Shown: positions 22,585 through 30,565 of the stretch, piece after piece | Layout: each line of letters starts with the position of its first letter | Numbering within the stretch: position 1 is the stretch's first letter | IMG/VR virus record: IMGVR_UViG_3300030102_007105 | Span: 1 to 35,497 of that record | DNA from: a virus | DNA length: 35,497 nt | Reading direction: 5' to 3' (one strand) | Made by a program: the position numbers and the translations under genes | Notes under the pieces: generated by a model | Seen by the model: only the letters and a program-made list of their open reading frames with translations | The model's database searches: none | Told to the model about the DNA's origin: nothing

Positions 22585-22828
22585 TATTTGCTTCCTTTGA
22601 AGTTAAAAAAATTAAAGATAAGTTGGAAAGCGCATTAGCCTTTCCACTTTCATATATCCAGTTGTGGATTTGGTATTCAGGACTAAGATTGTTGCTGTCC
22701 TGCGAGCGCAAGGGCTTGTAGTGCGGCTCCTGGCGCTGTATCAATATTCTGTGGATTAAGTTCACCCATGTCGGGTTGAGGGCTAGCTCCTTGATCAGGA
22801 GTTTCTCCTCGGAGGATAACGTCAACAT
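22577..22828 (-). CDS. small protein overlapping the portal 3' end
   Basis: The 83-aa protein is encoded in another frame: its first 49 codons lie inside the end of the portal gene. The centre, LNPTWVNLIHRILIQRQEPH, then IHNWIYESGKANALSNL, looks like a real helical protein, and not a random shadow. I recall small genes between portal and scaffold in related phages with a similar 'W...SG.......L' ending. ATG 22828 is used; a TTG at 22741 would shorten the overlap to 59 bp. Function unknown, perhaps a head assembly factor. Confidence 0.55.
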   Translation of the reverse strand: MLTLSSEEKLLIKELALNPTWVNLIHRILIQRQEPHYKPLRSQDSNNLSPEYQIHNWIYESGKANALSNLSLIFLTSKEANNE

Positions 22829-24566
22829 CTGTCCACCCCGCGTCTGATAAAATTTGTTGTTTCATATTTCTGTAGTCTAAAGTTTCTGGTAAGCCCATTG
22901 TTTTAGCTTGTGTTTCAAGTTGGTCAATTTGCATAACAAGTTGAATCGCGCTAAAACGTCTTTGTTGTTTCTGGCTTTCTTCTGCTGGGCCACCACTACC
23001 GTAAACTTCAAACTCAACCATTTCTGGCAAAGTGTTTTTGTTAATGTTCACATAACCATTATAAGTATTTAGGTAAACAGTCATGTCCTTCGTGTTATCT
23101 CTACCCATCTCATAACACTTTGATAACCACTGATCCATTGGGCCAGTCAACGTTGCATTTACATAATCGACAGTTCTTATAGTTGAACGCTGTAACTCAG
23201 CTTGTTTTGCAAAAGCAGTTGTATGACTAATTGTTTGAGCGCCTAATCTCGAAGCATTAACACCTGTCACGTCTGCATATTGTTGTAAAAATCCAGCGTA
23301 AGCGGCAAACAATGGCTGTGGATTACCAAAAATGTGTTGACGAACTTCAGAAGTAGAAGCCCATTGAGCAAAAGGATAGATTCTTGGGCCACCTTCTTGA
23401 GCGAACTGCTGATCATCACGGTCGTAACTAACTGGAGGTGTTGCATGTAACGCTGCCGCCATCAAATAACGATTCAAAGCATCAACGGCTGCTTTCTGTA
23501 CCGAACAACCAAGCATCAAAGGTGATGTGGGATAAGGATTATCTACATTTTCACGATGATAAGGAAAAAAGATGTGTGAACATCCATATTTTAATAACCT
23601 GACTCTAACAACTCTTGACGTAGTTTTGTCACCATATCCTGATTGAGCTACAGTAAAAATAGCATTAGGAATGACCATTGAACCACTTGTCTTGCGCGGT
23701 ATTACAAAGTCACCTTCGCCTTCGATAATAGTAACCTCACCATCTTCAGTCTCCAAACCTTTAAGATTCTTAGGCATCCAACCGCCTGTTATTGAATCAG
23801 GATCAGTGCTACCACTATTAGCTGCTAAAACTAAATCGTCAAAGCGCTGATGATAACAATAAAGTTGCATACCCCCAATCATGATCCCTTCGTTGCAGAC
23901 CGCATGAAAATTGTCATCTACATACGTTTTTTTCACCGAGCGCGGTATCAACATGGGAATCATCTCATCCTTACGCATAGCGCCTTTCCCTTGTATTTTT
24001 ACAACCGATTTTTTAACCATTCGCGCAACGCCAACACCTAAACCATATTTAAAAGCATCGGAGTTAATTAAATCGATATGCCCCCAGAAATCATATTGAT
24101 TATTCCAATGATTGATCGCTCCTTGTACAAGCTTGTCTGCATTGTCTTGCGTAATCACACTTGGAACATCATTTTCGTCACCAGCAATCAAAGAACTAAA
24201 CTCAACTTTATCTAAATACTTATCAGTCATTGCACTATGAGCCGTGAACCAATTAGCATTTAAAGGAGACATCAATCGTCTCGCATCTGCATTTAAAACT
24301 TCTAAAGCTTGAGCTTGTAAAGGTAATTCTGTTTCAGGCAACCAAGCCATATAATCGGGAATCGTTTGATTAACCATTTTGTACCCTAAATCGGGTTCCA
24401 TGCGAATTTGCCTATCAATTTCAGACCATTCGTGTTCTAAATGCCGTCTTCTATGCTTGCGATCACTAAAAGTAGAAACTAAATAATCGGCAATGTGCTG
24501 ATAATCCGTTTGAGTTAAACGTCTTCTCTTTTTTTCTTTAATTCCATCAACGTCTGTAATTTCCAT
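22683..24566 (-). CDS. portal protein (head-to-tail connector)
   Basis: The 627-aa protein has the podovirus connector pattern. An N-terminal helical part contains ADYLVSTFSDRKHRRRHLEH and EVLNADARRLMSPLNANWF. The body contains CSVQKAAVDALNRYLMAAAL, and the late region SRLGAQTISHTTAFAKQAEL. A Gln/Pro-rich tail ends in AGQQQS. Twelve copies should form the DNA channel and terminase docking site. It is larger than T7 gp8. The start overlaps the upstream stop (TAATG). Confidence 0.85.
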   Translation of the reverse strand: MEITDVDGIKEKKRRRLTQTDYQHIADYLVSTFSDRKHRRRHLEHEWSEIDRQIRMEPDLGYKMVNQTIPDYMAWLPETELPLQAQALEVLNADARRLMSPLNANWFTAHSAMTDKYLDKVEFSSLIAGDENDVPSVITQDNADKLVQGAINHWNNQYDFWGHIDLINSDAFKYGLGVGVARMVKKSVVKIQGKGAMRKDEMIPMLIPRSVKKTYVDDNFHAVCNEGIMIGGMQLYCYHQRFDDLVLAANSGSTDPDSITGGWMPKNLKGLETEDGEVTIIEGEGDFVIPRKTSGSMVIPNAIFTVAQSGYGDKTTSRVVRVRLLKYGCSHIFFPYHRENVDNPYPTSPLMLGCSVQKAAVDALNRYLMAAALHATPPVSYDRDDQQFAQEGGPRIYPFAQWASTSEVRQHIFGNPQPLFAAYAGFLQQYADVTGVNASRLGAQTISHTTAFAKQAELQRSTIRTVDYVNATLTGPMDQWLSKCYEMGRDNTKDMTVYLNTYNGYVNINKNTLPEMVEFEVYGSGGPAEESQKQQRRFSAIQLVMQIDQLETQAKTMGLPETLDYRNMKQQILSDAGWTDVDVILRGETPDQGASPQPDMGELNPQNIDTAPGAALQALALAGQQQS

Positions 24567-24904
24567 TAGATTCTATTCGCCTTTATTGAATTTTCTATAA
24601 AACGTTCAGCTTCTTTTCGAGCTACATTGATACGCATTTGCCGTCTGGTCTTTTGCGGCTGTAAAAAATCATGATTAGCATCAAATTCAATCCATTGACC
24701 CACATCTAACTTACCCTCTGAAGCACGACTAGCAACAAACCAAGCAACTTGATAAAAACCATCTTTGTAGTCAGGAAAACGCTCTAAATCTATCGTTTTT
24801 TCTGTTTCAGCAATAAACACTTCCGCTAATCCTGCATCACCGCGATCACAAGGTTTCATGCCTTTTTTCTTACAAAAATCTTCAAACTTTTCAAAAGCGT
24901 TCAT
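24566..24904 (-). CDS. hypothetical protein between TerL and portal, 112 aa
   Basis: The soluble alpha/beta protein begins MNAFEKFEDFCKKKGMKPCD and ends RINVARKEAERFIENSIKAN. No family was recognised. It is coupled at both ends (ATGA with TerL, TAATG with portal), so it should be made at similar levels. A packaging or connector accessory role is inferred from position only. Confidence 0.65.
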   Translation of the reverse strand: MNAFEKFEDFCKKKGMKPCDRGDAGLAEVFIAETEKTIDLERFPDYKDGFYQVAWFVASRASEGKLDVGQWIEFDANHDFLQPQKTRRQMRINVARKEAERFIENSIKANRI

Positions 24905-26499
24905 CTTGACATCCTAAGTGGTGTTGGCACAGCGACAGCACGATAACCAGAGTTACCTTCAGCTACGGCATAGCGGCGCATCATAACTGCGTAGAAGACT
25001 GCCTTGAGAACATCATCATTGCGATCAATCAAGCGGCCATCCCTACGGTGATAGTTTCTATACTCATCGAAAAATTGTGTGCAACTAGCAAAAACTTTAA
25101 ATCGACCGCTAGAGCAACGTTCATTCACTTCCATTACAATTGGCTCTACAGGTTGACTACCCATTTTATCAGGTGTGTAACAAGCAGAACGACTCAACAT
25201 TTTTAAATTATGATCCATATAAATGTCTTTTAATCGTCTACCGATACCTTTTTGACGATTATTGCCATCATGAGGCCATGATATAGGAATCCAATGCGTG
25301 TCAGATTTAATTGCTTCGACATGCTCTGTGATGTCGGGAAGATTTTTTTTCTTCCAAACCCTTGTGACATAAATAATGTCTAAATCTCGATCCCATGCAA
25401 TATCCGCCACTGTAGCTGGATGATCCAAACCAAAGTCAATGCCCTTAATTCGAGACCAGTGCGAAGGTATTTCAATGTCTTTAACTTTAATATTATCTTC
25501 AAGCGTTGCAAAAGCGCGACCTTCTCCCATCATAGGCACGCCTTTAGATCGAGCTTCTCTTTCATGATCAGGATAACTACTTGCCAACCTGTCTCGCTCT
25601 TTCACACCTAAATGGGGCGCGTCATCCCAAGTGGCTGTGCCTAAGTAAACACCGTCACCACCATTCTGGAAATGTTGCACTAAATTTGTTGCTCCTAACA
25701 ATGGCGTAAACGTCACCATCATAGAACCGCGTGACGTTAGAAGACGAGTCAAAGCTTCTGCATAAATTCTGCGCTGTCTTTCTTCGTTGTCTTCAGGCTC
25801 CTCGTCTAACCACACTAAATCAGGTTGCGTACCTTGCCACTTACGCCACCCTTGTTCATAAGTCTTCATAACGCACTGGGAGACACCACCGCTAGTGTGT
25901 ACAACTTTAAACGTATCAACTACATCAGAAACACCAGCTTGTCGTGTTCTTGGTTTACCTTTCAACAAAGAGCGAGGAATCGCACCTGTACCTAAATTTT
26001 CATCGTCAAGACTACCTAATAATATTTTCTGGATAATATCGCGTGACGTTTCGTTTGTTGGGCTACCACTCCACACTAAAACTGGATTTTTAAATCTACG
26101 ACCATTCCACCAATCGGGATACAAACCTGTCATGTGATACGCAACTTCAAAACCAGCAGATCGAGTTTTGCCAGGTCTATTCGCTGCCATCAACATGCGC
26201 TCTTGATACTTGTCACCAGCATTATGAAAATCTAATTGCCAAGGTTTATTAGACCACTCACCCCACACTTCATGTTGCGATTTTAATTGATCAATCATCG
26301 ACCATAGCTCATCTCTGTTATAAAAATAAGCTAAGTCAACAAGAAAATGTAAACTTTCAGGTACGCGATGTTTTGCTTCCCATACTCTGCTATTAACTAG
26401 TGTTTCAGCGTGACCGTAAGGAAGATAATAGTTGAGCTGGTTGTATTGCCAATCTCGTTTTAATCGCTCTATAATTTTCGCTTTTTCTAAATCAATCAA
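24901..26499 (-). CDS. terL: terminase large subunit
   Basis: The 532-aa packaging motor has an N-terminal ATPase and a C-terminal nuclease. Visible motifs are a Walker A-like AANRPGKT (105-112), Walker B LVWLDEEP (228-235), coupling motif VTFTPL (about 262-267) and a nuclease start GIDFGLDHPAT with Asp355; WPHDG comes later. A TAG stop lies only four codons upstream and no ATG is near. The start must be TTG 26499, with AGGAAG about 5 nt upstream, overlapping the previous gene by 8 bp. Its small subunit is encoded more than 6 kb away, which is unusual. Confidence 0.9.
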   Translation of the reverse strand: MIDLEKAKIIERLKRDWQYNQLNYYLPYGHAETLVNSRVWEAKHRVPESLHFLVDLAYFYNRDELWSMIDQLKSQHEVWGEWSNKPWQLDFHNAGDKYQERMLMAANRPGKTRSAGFEVAYHMTGLYPDWWNGRRFKNPVLVWSGSPTNETSRDIIQKILLGSLDDENLGTGAIPRSLLKGKPRTRQAGVSDVVDTFKVVHTSGGVSQCVMKTYEQGWRKWQGTQPDLVWLDEEPEDNEERQRRIYAEALTRLLTSRGSMMVTFTPLLGATNLVQHFQNGGDGVYLGTATWDDAPHLGVKERDRLASSYPDHEREARSKGVPMMGEGRAFATLEDNIKVKDIEIPSHWSRIKGIDFGLDHPATVADIAWDRDLDIIYVTRVWKKKNLPDITEHVEAIKSDTHWIPISWPHDGNNRQKGIGRRLKDIYMDHNLKMLSRSACYTPDKMGSQPVEPIVMEVNERCSSGRFKVFASCTQFFDEYRNYHRRDGRLIDRNDDVLKAVFYAVMMRRYAVAEGNSGYRAVAVPTPLRMSR

Positions 26500-27106
26500 A
26501 AGGACTTCCTAAGATTTCTTTCGTTCTGCCAGAACAGCTCTTAACCTTACCTTCGAAACTTTCTTTTGCTGCTTTGCTCCAGTATTTAATTTCTTTTTGA
26601 CTGTCTTTTTCTTTTTCTGTTTTGGAGTAAGGGACTTCGTTGGTGAAATTTGTGCTGAACCATTCTGGCTCCCAGTAATGCCCTGCATCATCCAATGGGA
26701 TGCCTGCAAGAGTAATTTTGCTATAACCAATCTTAAGCGCTGTAAATACTGCATTGAGTCCACTCGTTCCTGCTCCAGTTAAAGGCCACACAAAGTCAGC
26801 ACGACCGTAACAACTGTGAGTAAATATTTTATTGTCATTTTGTGCGATTAACGGCCTTCTTGCCGCTAACCATTTAGGAAGCATTTCGTAATCGTTGGAA
26901 TACCAATGTTGAATAGGAAAACTTAAGTGCATGCCGATATCGTTGATCGCCATTACGTCACCATCAAAATCAATGCAGTTATCTCCCTCCCTGCATCCAC
27001 TTTTCCAATGCGCTAAATCATCCCAAATACATTTGCCACTGCCACAAATAAGTAGTGAACCACTTTTATTGTTTAGAAATAACTTTTTAAGTAGATCAGC
27101 TTCCAA
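26492..27106 (-). CDS. Rossmann-like (DUF115/sialyltransferase-like) protein upstream of TerL
   Basis: The 204-aa protein has an early glycine motif LLICGSGKCIWDDL, a second strand DVMAINDIGMHL, then YSNDYEMLPKW and GTSGLNAVFTALKIGYSKIT with LAGIPLDD. The order resembles CstI-like sialyltransferases and DUF115/MptE-like proteins ('SG..A...A..LGY..I.L.G.D'). It could modify a glycan or simply be a conserved head gene. The frame lacks ATG before residue 50; the likely start is TTG 27106, overlapping the upstream gene by 11 bp. Confidence 0.55.
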   Translation of the reverse strand: MEADLLKKLFLNNKSGSLLICGSGKCIWDDLAHWKSGCREGDNCIDFDGDVMAINDIGMHLSFPIQHWYSNDYEMLPKWLAARRPLIAQNDNKIFTHSCYGRADFVWPLTGAGTSGLNAVFTALKIGYSKITLAGIPLDDAGHYWEPEWFSTNFTNEVPYSKTEKEKDSQKEIKYWSKAAKESFEGKVKSCSGRTKEILGSPFD

Positions 27107-28784
27107 GGATTCGTTTTTTACGTCTGTTTAACAATTGCAAACCCTGAAAATCTGTAGGAAAACGTAACTGAACTGGCAAAGAAGTGTTACGACCAATAAG
27201 CTGGCGATTAGTCTCAGGTAAGTTTACTTGTGATAAAAAGGAACGAATATCCAATTGACCTAATTCCGCAGGTTTATCAAGAGGAATAATATCAACTGGT
27301 TTCGTAGCAAAAAATTCAAGACGTTTTGGCGGTGTCACCCTTTCTCTTTCTGATAGGGTACTTTGTTGCTCTAATCGTTGATTATCTTCTTGATTATCAT
27401 CTTTACTTTCCTGACCATCACCATCACCATCACCATCACCATCACCATTTGTGCCGTCTTGACCTTCAGCTCCTTGTCCACTATTTTCTGTACCAACTTG
27501 TACTTCTGCAACGTTACCTTCAACGATTGGGGCAGTATTAGAAGAATCTTCAGGCAACCTTTCTTCTGTGTTATTTGAAGAATCTACAGCCAAGTTATCT
27601 TCTCTGTTTTCTGATGTATTAGCCACTTCTGCAAAATACGCTGCAAGTTCACTATCTGAAAGTTCCTCGTTACTTGCTTCTTCAGAATTATTAGTGACTG
27701 TATTTTCGATAGGCGCTACATTTGAACTCGCACCTACATTATCAGTGTTCTCAGTATTAACCGACTGGTTATTATCTACAACAACATCGTCACTCGACAC
27801 ACTATTTGAAGCATCACTCGGAGCAGACGATGAGTCTACTGTAATTTCATTATTATTGTCTGTTAAAGGAAACGTTGTCCTGCCTACTTGACCTTGCTCA
27901 TCAAATGTCTGTGCAGGAGGCTCTACAGGTGCATCATCGATCCTTTCTGCTACACCAGCTCCATCCGTAACTTCACTTTCAGGCTGAACATCGTTATCTT
28001 GAACGTTTGTAACATATTGATTGACGGCAGAACCGATTATCTCATCACGGTACACGTTGTCTACAGCGGCTTCAGGAACCATGTCATTTATTTCTTCTCT
28101 AGTTGGCCTTATTCCTGCATTTACACCACCTGTTGCTAAACTAGTAGCCGCACTTCTAGCAAGTTGAGCACCAATACTTGCTGCACCCTCTACTGCGCCT
28201 TGAACGTAAATACTTGCACCAGCCGTAGCCGCAGCAATCGCGATATTGACTGGATCAGTTACAAAATCAAAAAAACTACCTAAAAACCCTCTCGATTTAC
28301 TTTGTTGTCTCCTACCCATCTCCCTAAAAGCATAATCTAAAGCGTTAATCGCAAAATCAGTATCTAAACCCTCAGGTATAACTTGATAACCGCTATCTAT
28401 CCACTGATTTAAAAGCGGTTGCCTATTATCATTTTGAGCATACTTTTTTATATCGCGTAAAAAATCTCTGCGATTATTGTTGTTTTTATTTTCAACACCT
28501 GTCCATTTTTCAATGCGAGACCATATCTCGTCAGGTTGTTGATACCAACCATAAAACGCATCAACAATGCCAGGTTTCCAATAAGGAATATCTTTAGCAC
28601 TTAAAAATGCTGGCTCAGATGCAACTCTCTGACTCGTATTGTTATCAACAGTATAATAAGAATTTTCACCAAAATTGAAACGCTGAAAATCAGTTACAGG
28701 ATTCGCTTGTTGCTTATCAATCGCATTGTCAATTTCACTTAAAAAATTTGAAATAGCTTCATTTCTTTCTGCTACAGATACCAT
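27096..28784 (-). CDS. large acidic virion-type protein with disordered Asn/Ser/Asp region, 562 aa
   Basis: The N-terminal 150 residues are a folded helical domain (GIVDAFYGWYQQPDEIWSRI). An Ala/Gly-rich hydrophobic segment follows at about 178-215 (PVNIAIAAATAGASIYVQGA). About 200 residues are then extremely acidic and Asn/Ser-rich, including a pure Gly-Asp repeat near 445-455. A basic tail ends RRKKRILGS. Nothing enzymatic is seen. Late-operon position suggests a structural or ejection-type protein. The acidic part resembles charge-rich DNA-mimic or linker regions. Confidence 0.55.
   Translation of the reverse strand: MVSVAERNEAISNFLSEIDNAIDKQQANPVTDFQRFNFGENSYYTVDNNTSQRVASEPAFLSAKDIPYWKPGIVDAFYGWYQQPDEIWSRIEKWTGVENKNNNNRRDFLRDIKKYAQNDNRQPLLNQWIDSGYQVIPEGLDTDFAINALDYAFREMGRRQQSKSRGFLGSFFDFVTDPVNIAIAAATAGASIYVQGAVEGAASIGAQLARSAATSLATGGVNAGIRPTREEINDMVPEAAVDNVYRDEIIGSAVNQYVTNVQDNDVQPESEVTDGAGVAERIDDAPVEPPAQTFDEQGQVGRTTFPLTDNNNEITVDSSSAPSDASNSVSSDDVVVDNNQSVNTENTDNVGASSNVAPIENTVTNNSEEASNEELSDSELAAYFAEVANTSENREDNLAVDSSNNTEERLPEDSSNTAPIVEGNVAEVQVGTENSGQGAEGQDGTNGDGDGDGDGDGQESKDDNQEDNQRLEQQSTLSERERVTPPKRLEFFATKPVDIIPLDKPAELGQLDIRSFLSQVNLPETNRQLIGRNTSLPVQLRFPTDFQGLQLLNRRKKRILGS
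27417..27449. repeat. 6-bp tandem repeat coding for Gly-Asp
   Basis: The plus strand reads about five tandem copies of CCATCA, giving (Asp-Gly)n in the minus-strand 562-aa protein. It is a slippage-prone tract within the acidic linker, and copy number could vary between isolates without a frameshift. Confidence 0.8.
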
Positions 28785-28786
28785 AA

Positions 28787-28993
28787 TTAACTAACTTCTT
28801 TCTGATTTTTAACACTACTATCCAACATAACAACCTCTCTAGCTAACTCCACGCTTTTGTACACTCCTAAATTTTTTCTATCCGATAATCTCCAAGCAGA
28901 AAATCGCCACTCGTTATTCAAACGTGATGCAGAAACGGTATAACCTGATGGCTCCGTGACCTCATAATATTTGCCTTTACGAATAAATTTCAT
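28787..28993 (-). CDS. hypothetical protein, 68 aa
   Basis: The small alpha/beta protein begins MKFIRKGKYYEVTEPSGYTV; its body is SRLNNEWRFSAWRLSDRKNL and its helical end contains SVELAREVVMLDSS. ATG 28993 forms an ATGA overlap with the upstream gene, which decides this start over a TTG at 29014. No family recognised. Confidence 0.6.
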   Translation of the reverse strand: MKFIRKGKYYEVTEPSGYTVSASRLNNEWRFSAWRLSDRKNLGVYKSVELAREVVMLDSSVKNQKEVS

Positions 28994-29121
28994 GAAATAT
29001 TTTGTAAAGCCCAAAAGGTGTAATCTTTTTTCTTACCTTTATATAATTTAGGTTTATTTTTTTTCTTTTTCTTTTTCTTTTTTTTCGAACCATAGCCCAT
29101 AGAGCCTGTACCATAAGTCAT
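28990..29121 (-). CDS. poly-lysine mini-protein, 43 aa
   Basis: It begins MTYGTGSMGYGS, followed by nine consecutive lysines and then NKPKLYKGKKKDYTFWALQN. AAAGGA lies upstream of ATG 29121, and the stop overlaps the next start by four bases. From memory, tiny Gly-Tyr/poly-Lys proteins of this kind recur in marine phages. A nucleic-acid condensing role is possible but untested. Confidence 0.6.
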   Translation of the reverse strand: MTYGTGSMGYGSKKKKKKKKKNKPKLYKGKKKDYTFWALQNIS

Positions 29122-29141
29122 AGCTTATCCTTTATAAAAAA

Positions 29142-29363
29142 TTAAATTTTAGTTTGCCAGAACAGCAATAAACCAAGAACATATCCTGCAACACATGTCA
29201 GGATTACCATCAACACAATTAAAAAATATATGGAATTACAAAATTGCCGAATGGCGTTTAGCCTATCAATAATTTTTGTTGCTTTATCGTTAATATCAAG
29301 CAGTTCGGCTTCGTGTTTTCTTGCGTTTTTTTGCAGTCTTAGCCGCAGCCCTAAATTGAGCAT
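29142..29363 (-). CDS. small coiled-coil membrane protein, 73 aa
   Basis: A basic amphipathic N-terminus and coil (ARKHEAELLDINDKATKIID) precede one strong membrane segment (SIYFLIVLMVILTCVAGYVL). Its first 22 codons overlap, in another frame, the end of the 57-aa basic protein gene. AAAGGAG about 9 nt before ATG 29363 supports the start. A holin or pinholin-like role is possible, but a complete lysis cassette lies elsewhere. Confidence 0.55.
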   Translation of the reverse strand: MLNLGLRLRLQKNARKHEAELLDINDKATKIIDRLNAIRQFCNSIYFLIVLMVILTCVAGYVLGLLLFWQTKI

Positions 29364-29469
29364 CCGTTGGCGCTCCTTTACTGCCTTTCTTACGCATTTT
29401 TTCTTTAGACCCTGCTGCTATTCTTTTTCTTTTAGCATGAATATTTGCATAAAGACCTTTTCCTGGCAT
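29296..29469 (-). CDS. small basic marine-phage protein, 57 aa
   Basis: It begins MPGKGLYANIHAKRKRIAAG and continues SKEKMRKKGSKGAPTDAQFR, ending in a Lys/Arg-rich tail. I recall near-identical MPGKGLYANIHAKR... proteins in cyanophages and other marine phages, function unknown. AAGGAG lies 7 nt upstream of ATG 29469. Its end overlaps the next gene by 68 bp. It may be a capsid-internal or DNA-binding protein. Confidence 0.75.
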   Translation of the reverse strand: MPGKGLYANIHAKRKRIAAGSKEKMRKKGSKGAPTDAQFRAAAKTAKKRKKTRSRTA

Positions 29470-29479
29470 CGGTTTCTCC

Positions 29480-30562
29480 TTATTTAATGCTTTCGCTTGT
29501 GACCTCTGTAAAAGATAGAATAAATTCAGCAGCCACCGCAGGTATAATCGTGTTGCCTATACCGGTAAGCGTATTTGCGTACGACCATTTGTGGGAATTG
29601 CCCTCTCGATCCAAGACCGTGGGTAGCCCATCAACCAAAGGCTGAACTTCGGATTCAAGCGGTATCGGACGCGTTTTTCCGTCCTTACATTTGACCCACT
29701 CAACTGCTTCCCAGTCAACTGCGTTGCAACGTCTAACGTGTCGGTTGACACTTTGCCGTTCCTCAACCGACCGCCCTCGTAACCGCTTTTGTAATCGCGT
29801 GCGCTGGGTGTCGGGCATGTTGTCGACAACCTTGCCATGTCTGCTAGATTTGCTCCAAAGGTCAAATTCGGATTCGTCTTTGAGATTCTTTGACCCTTTT
29901 CGTTCAACGGTCGTGGCCCTCCTTCTCCGTCCGTGGTTCTTGGTGTGGGCCATGTGTGAACGCTCTCCCTTAGATTCGAACAACCGCCGTTCTTCCTCGC
30001 TTCCTTCAATTCCTCTTGACTTCGGATCTGATTGCACCTTGCTCCGTCCATCGTTTGTGGAGTCGGCCACGAACCAGAGCCGTTGCCGTTTGTGATAGGC
30101 TCCGACAGTAAATCCTGACAGAACTGCCGACGCGAAGGCGTAGTCTTGAGACTCAAAATCTGTTGCGACTGCATCAAGCCACCCGAACCCAATCGCTCCC
30201 GCAACCTGTTCGCCAAAGACTGTTGGAGGGCTACACTTTTCGATGAGCCTGAACCACTCTGGCCAGAGGTGACGCTCGGAGTCACTTGCACCCCTTTTTT
30301 TTCCTGCGACTGAAAAACTTTGACAGGGGCAACTACCTGTCCAAACAGGTCTCTCATCACTCCATCCTGCGAGTCTGAGCGCATAGCTCCATCCTCCGAT
30401 TCCTGCAAAGAAGTGACACTGTGTGTATCCTTGTAAGTCACTTGGCGTTACCTCTTGTATCGGCCTGTTGTCCACATCGCCATCAGCAATTAACCCCTCT
30501 GAAATAAGATTGCGTAGCCACTCAGCGGCATGTTGATCAAACTCGTTGTAATAAACCGTCAT
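29480..30562 (-). CDS. DNA cytosine-C5 methyltransferase (solitary)
   Basis: This 360-aa enzyme is predicted to transfer a methyl group from S-adenosylmethionine to cytosine C5. Motif I is FFAGIGG (51-57), motif IV is SCPCQSFS with catalytic Cys80, motif VI is GEQV (117-120), motif VIII is HKRQRLWFVA (157-166), and the last motif is GIGNTIIPA near 335. The variable region (about 167-290) is Arg/Ser-rich and should set the target sequence. No restriction enzyme is adjacent, so it probably protects phage DNA. Its central coding region also holds a long second frame (see 29557-30441). GC content here is higher than in neighbours, hinting at recent acquisition. Confidence 0.9.
   Translation of the reverse strand: MTVYYNEFDQHAAEWLRNLISEGLIADGDVDNRPIQEVTPSDLQGYTQCHFFAGIGGWSYALRLAGWSDERPVWTGSCPCQSFSVAGKKRGASDSERHLWPEWFRLIEKCSPPTVFGEQVAGAIGFGWLDAVATDFESQDYAFASAVLSGFTVGAYHKRQRLWFVADSTNDGRSKVQSDPKSRGIEGSEEERRLFESKGERSHMAHTKNHGRRRRATTVERKGSKNLKDESEFDLWSKSSRHGKVVDNMPDTQRTRLQKRLRGRSVEERQSVNRHVRRCNAVDWEAVEWVKCKDGKTRPIPLESEVQPLVDGLPTVLDREGNSHKWSYANTLTGIGNTIIPAVAAEFILSFTEVTSESIK
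29557..30441 (-). other. long overlapping frame inside the methyltransferase gene (W-P-T-P repeat protein candidate)
   Basis: A 294-codon open frame (GTG 30441, internal ATG 30384) lies wholly within the methyltransferase gene on the same strand. Its translation carries SWPTPQTMDG, TWPTPRTTDG and TCPTPSARDY at intervals. It ends with RLNPKFSLWLMGYPRSW. I recall many database proteins with repeated WPTP and '(F/W)..WLMG(Y/F)P..W' motifs linked to phage cytosine methyltransferases. It may be a true overlapping gene, or a by-product of conserved methyltransferase-frame motifs such as VADSTNDGR and PLVDGLPTVL. Confidence 0.3.
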
Positions 30563-30565
30563 TTT

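Noticed and set aside
27326-27578. Plus-strand frames with poly-His or poly-Thr-Ile
   Set aside because: They are produced by the CCATCA tandem repeat that encodes Gly-Asp on the minus strand.
29691-30095. 134-aa plus-strand open frame
   Set aside because: Antisense to the methyltransferase gene; Arg/Ser/Leu-rich composition with no motif. It is open because the region is GC-rich.
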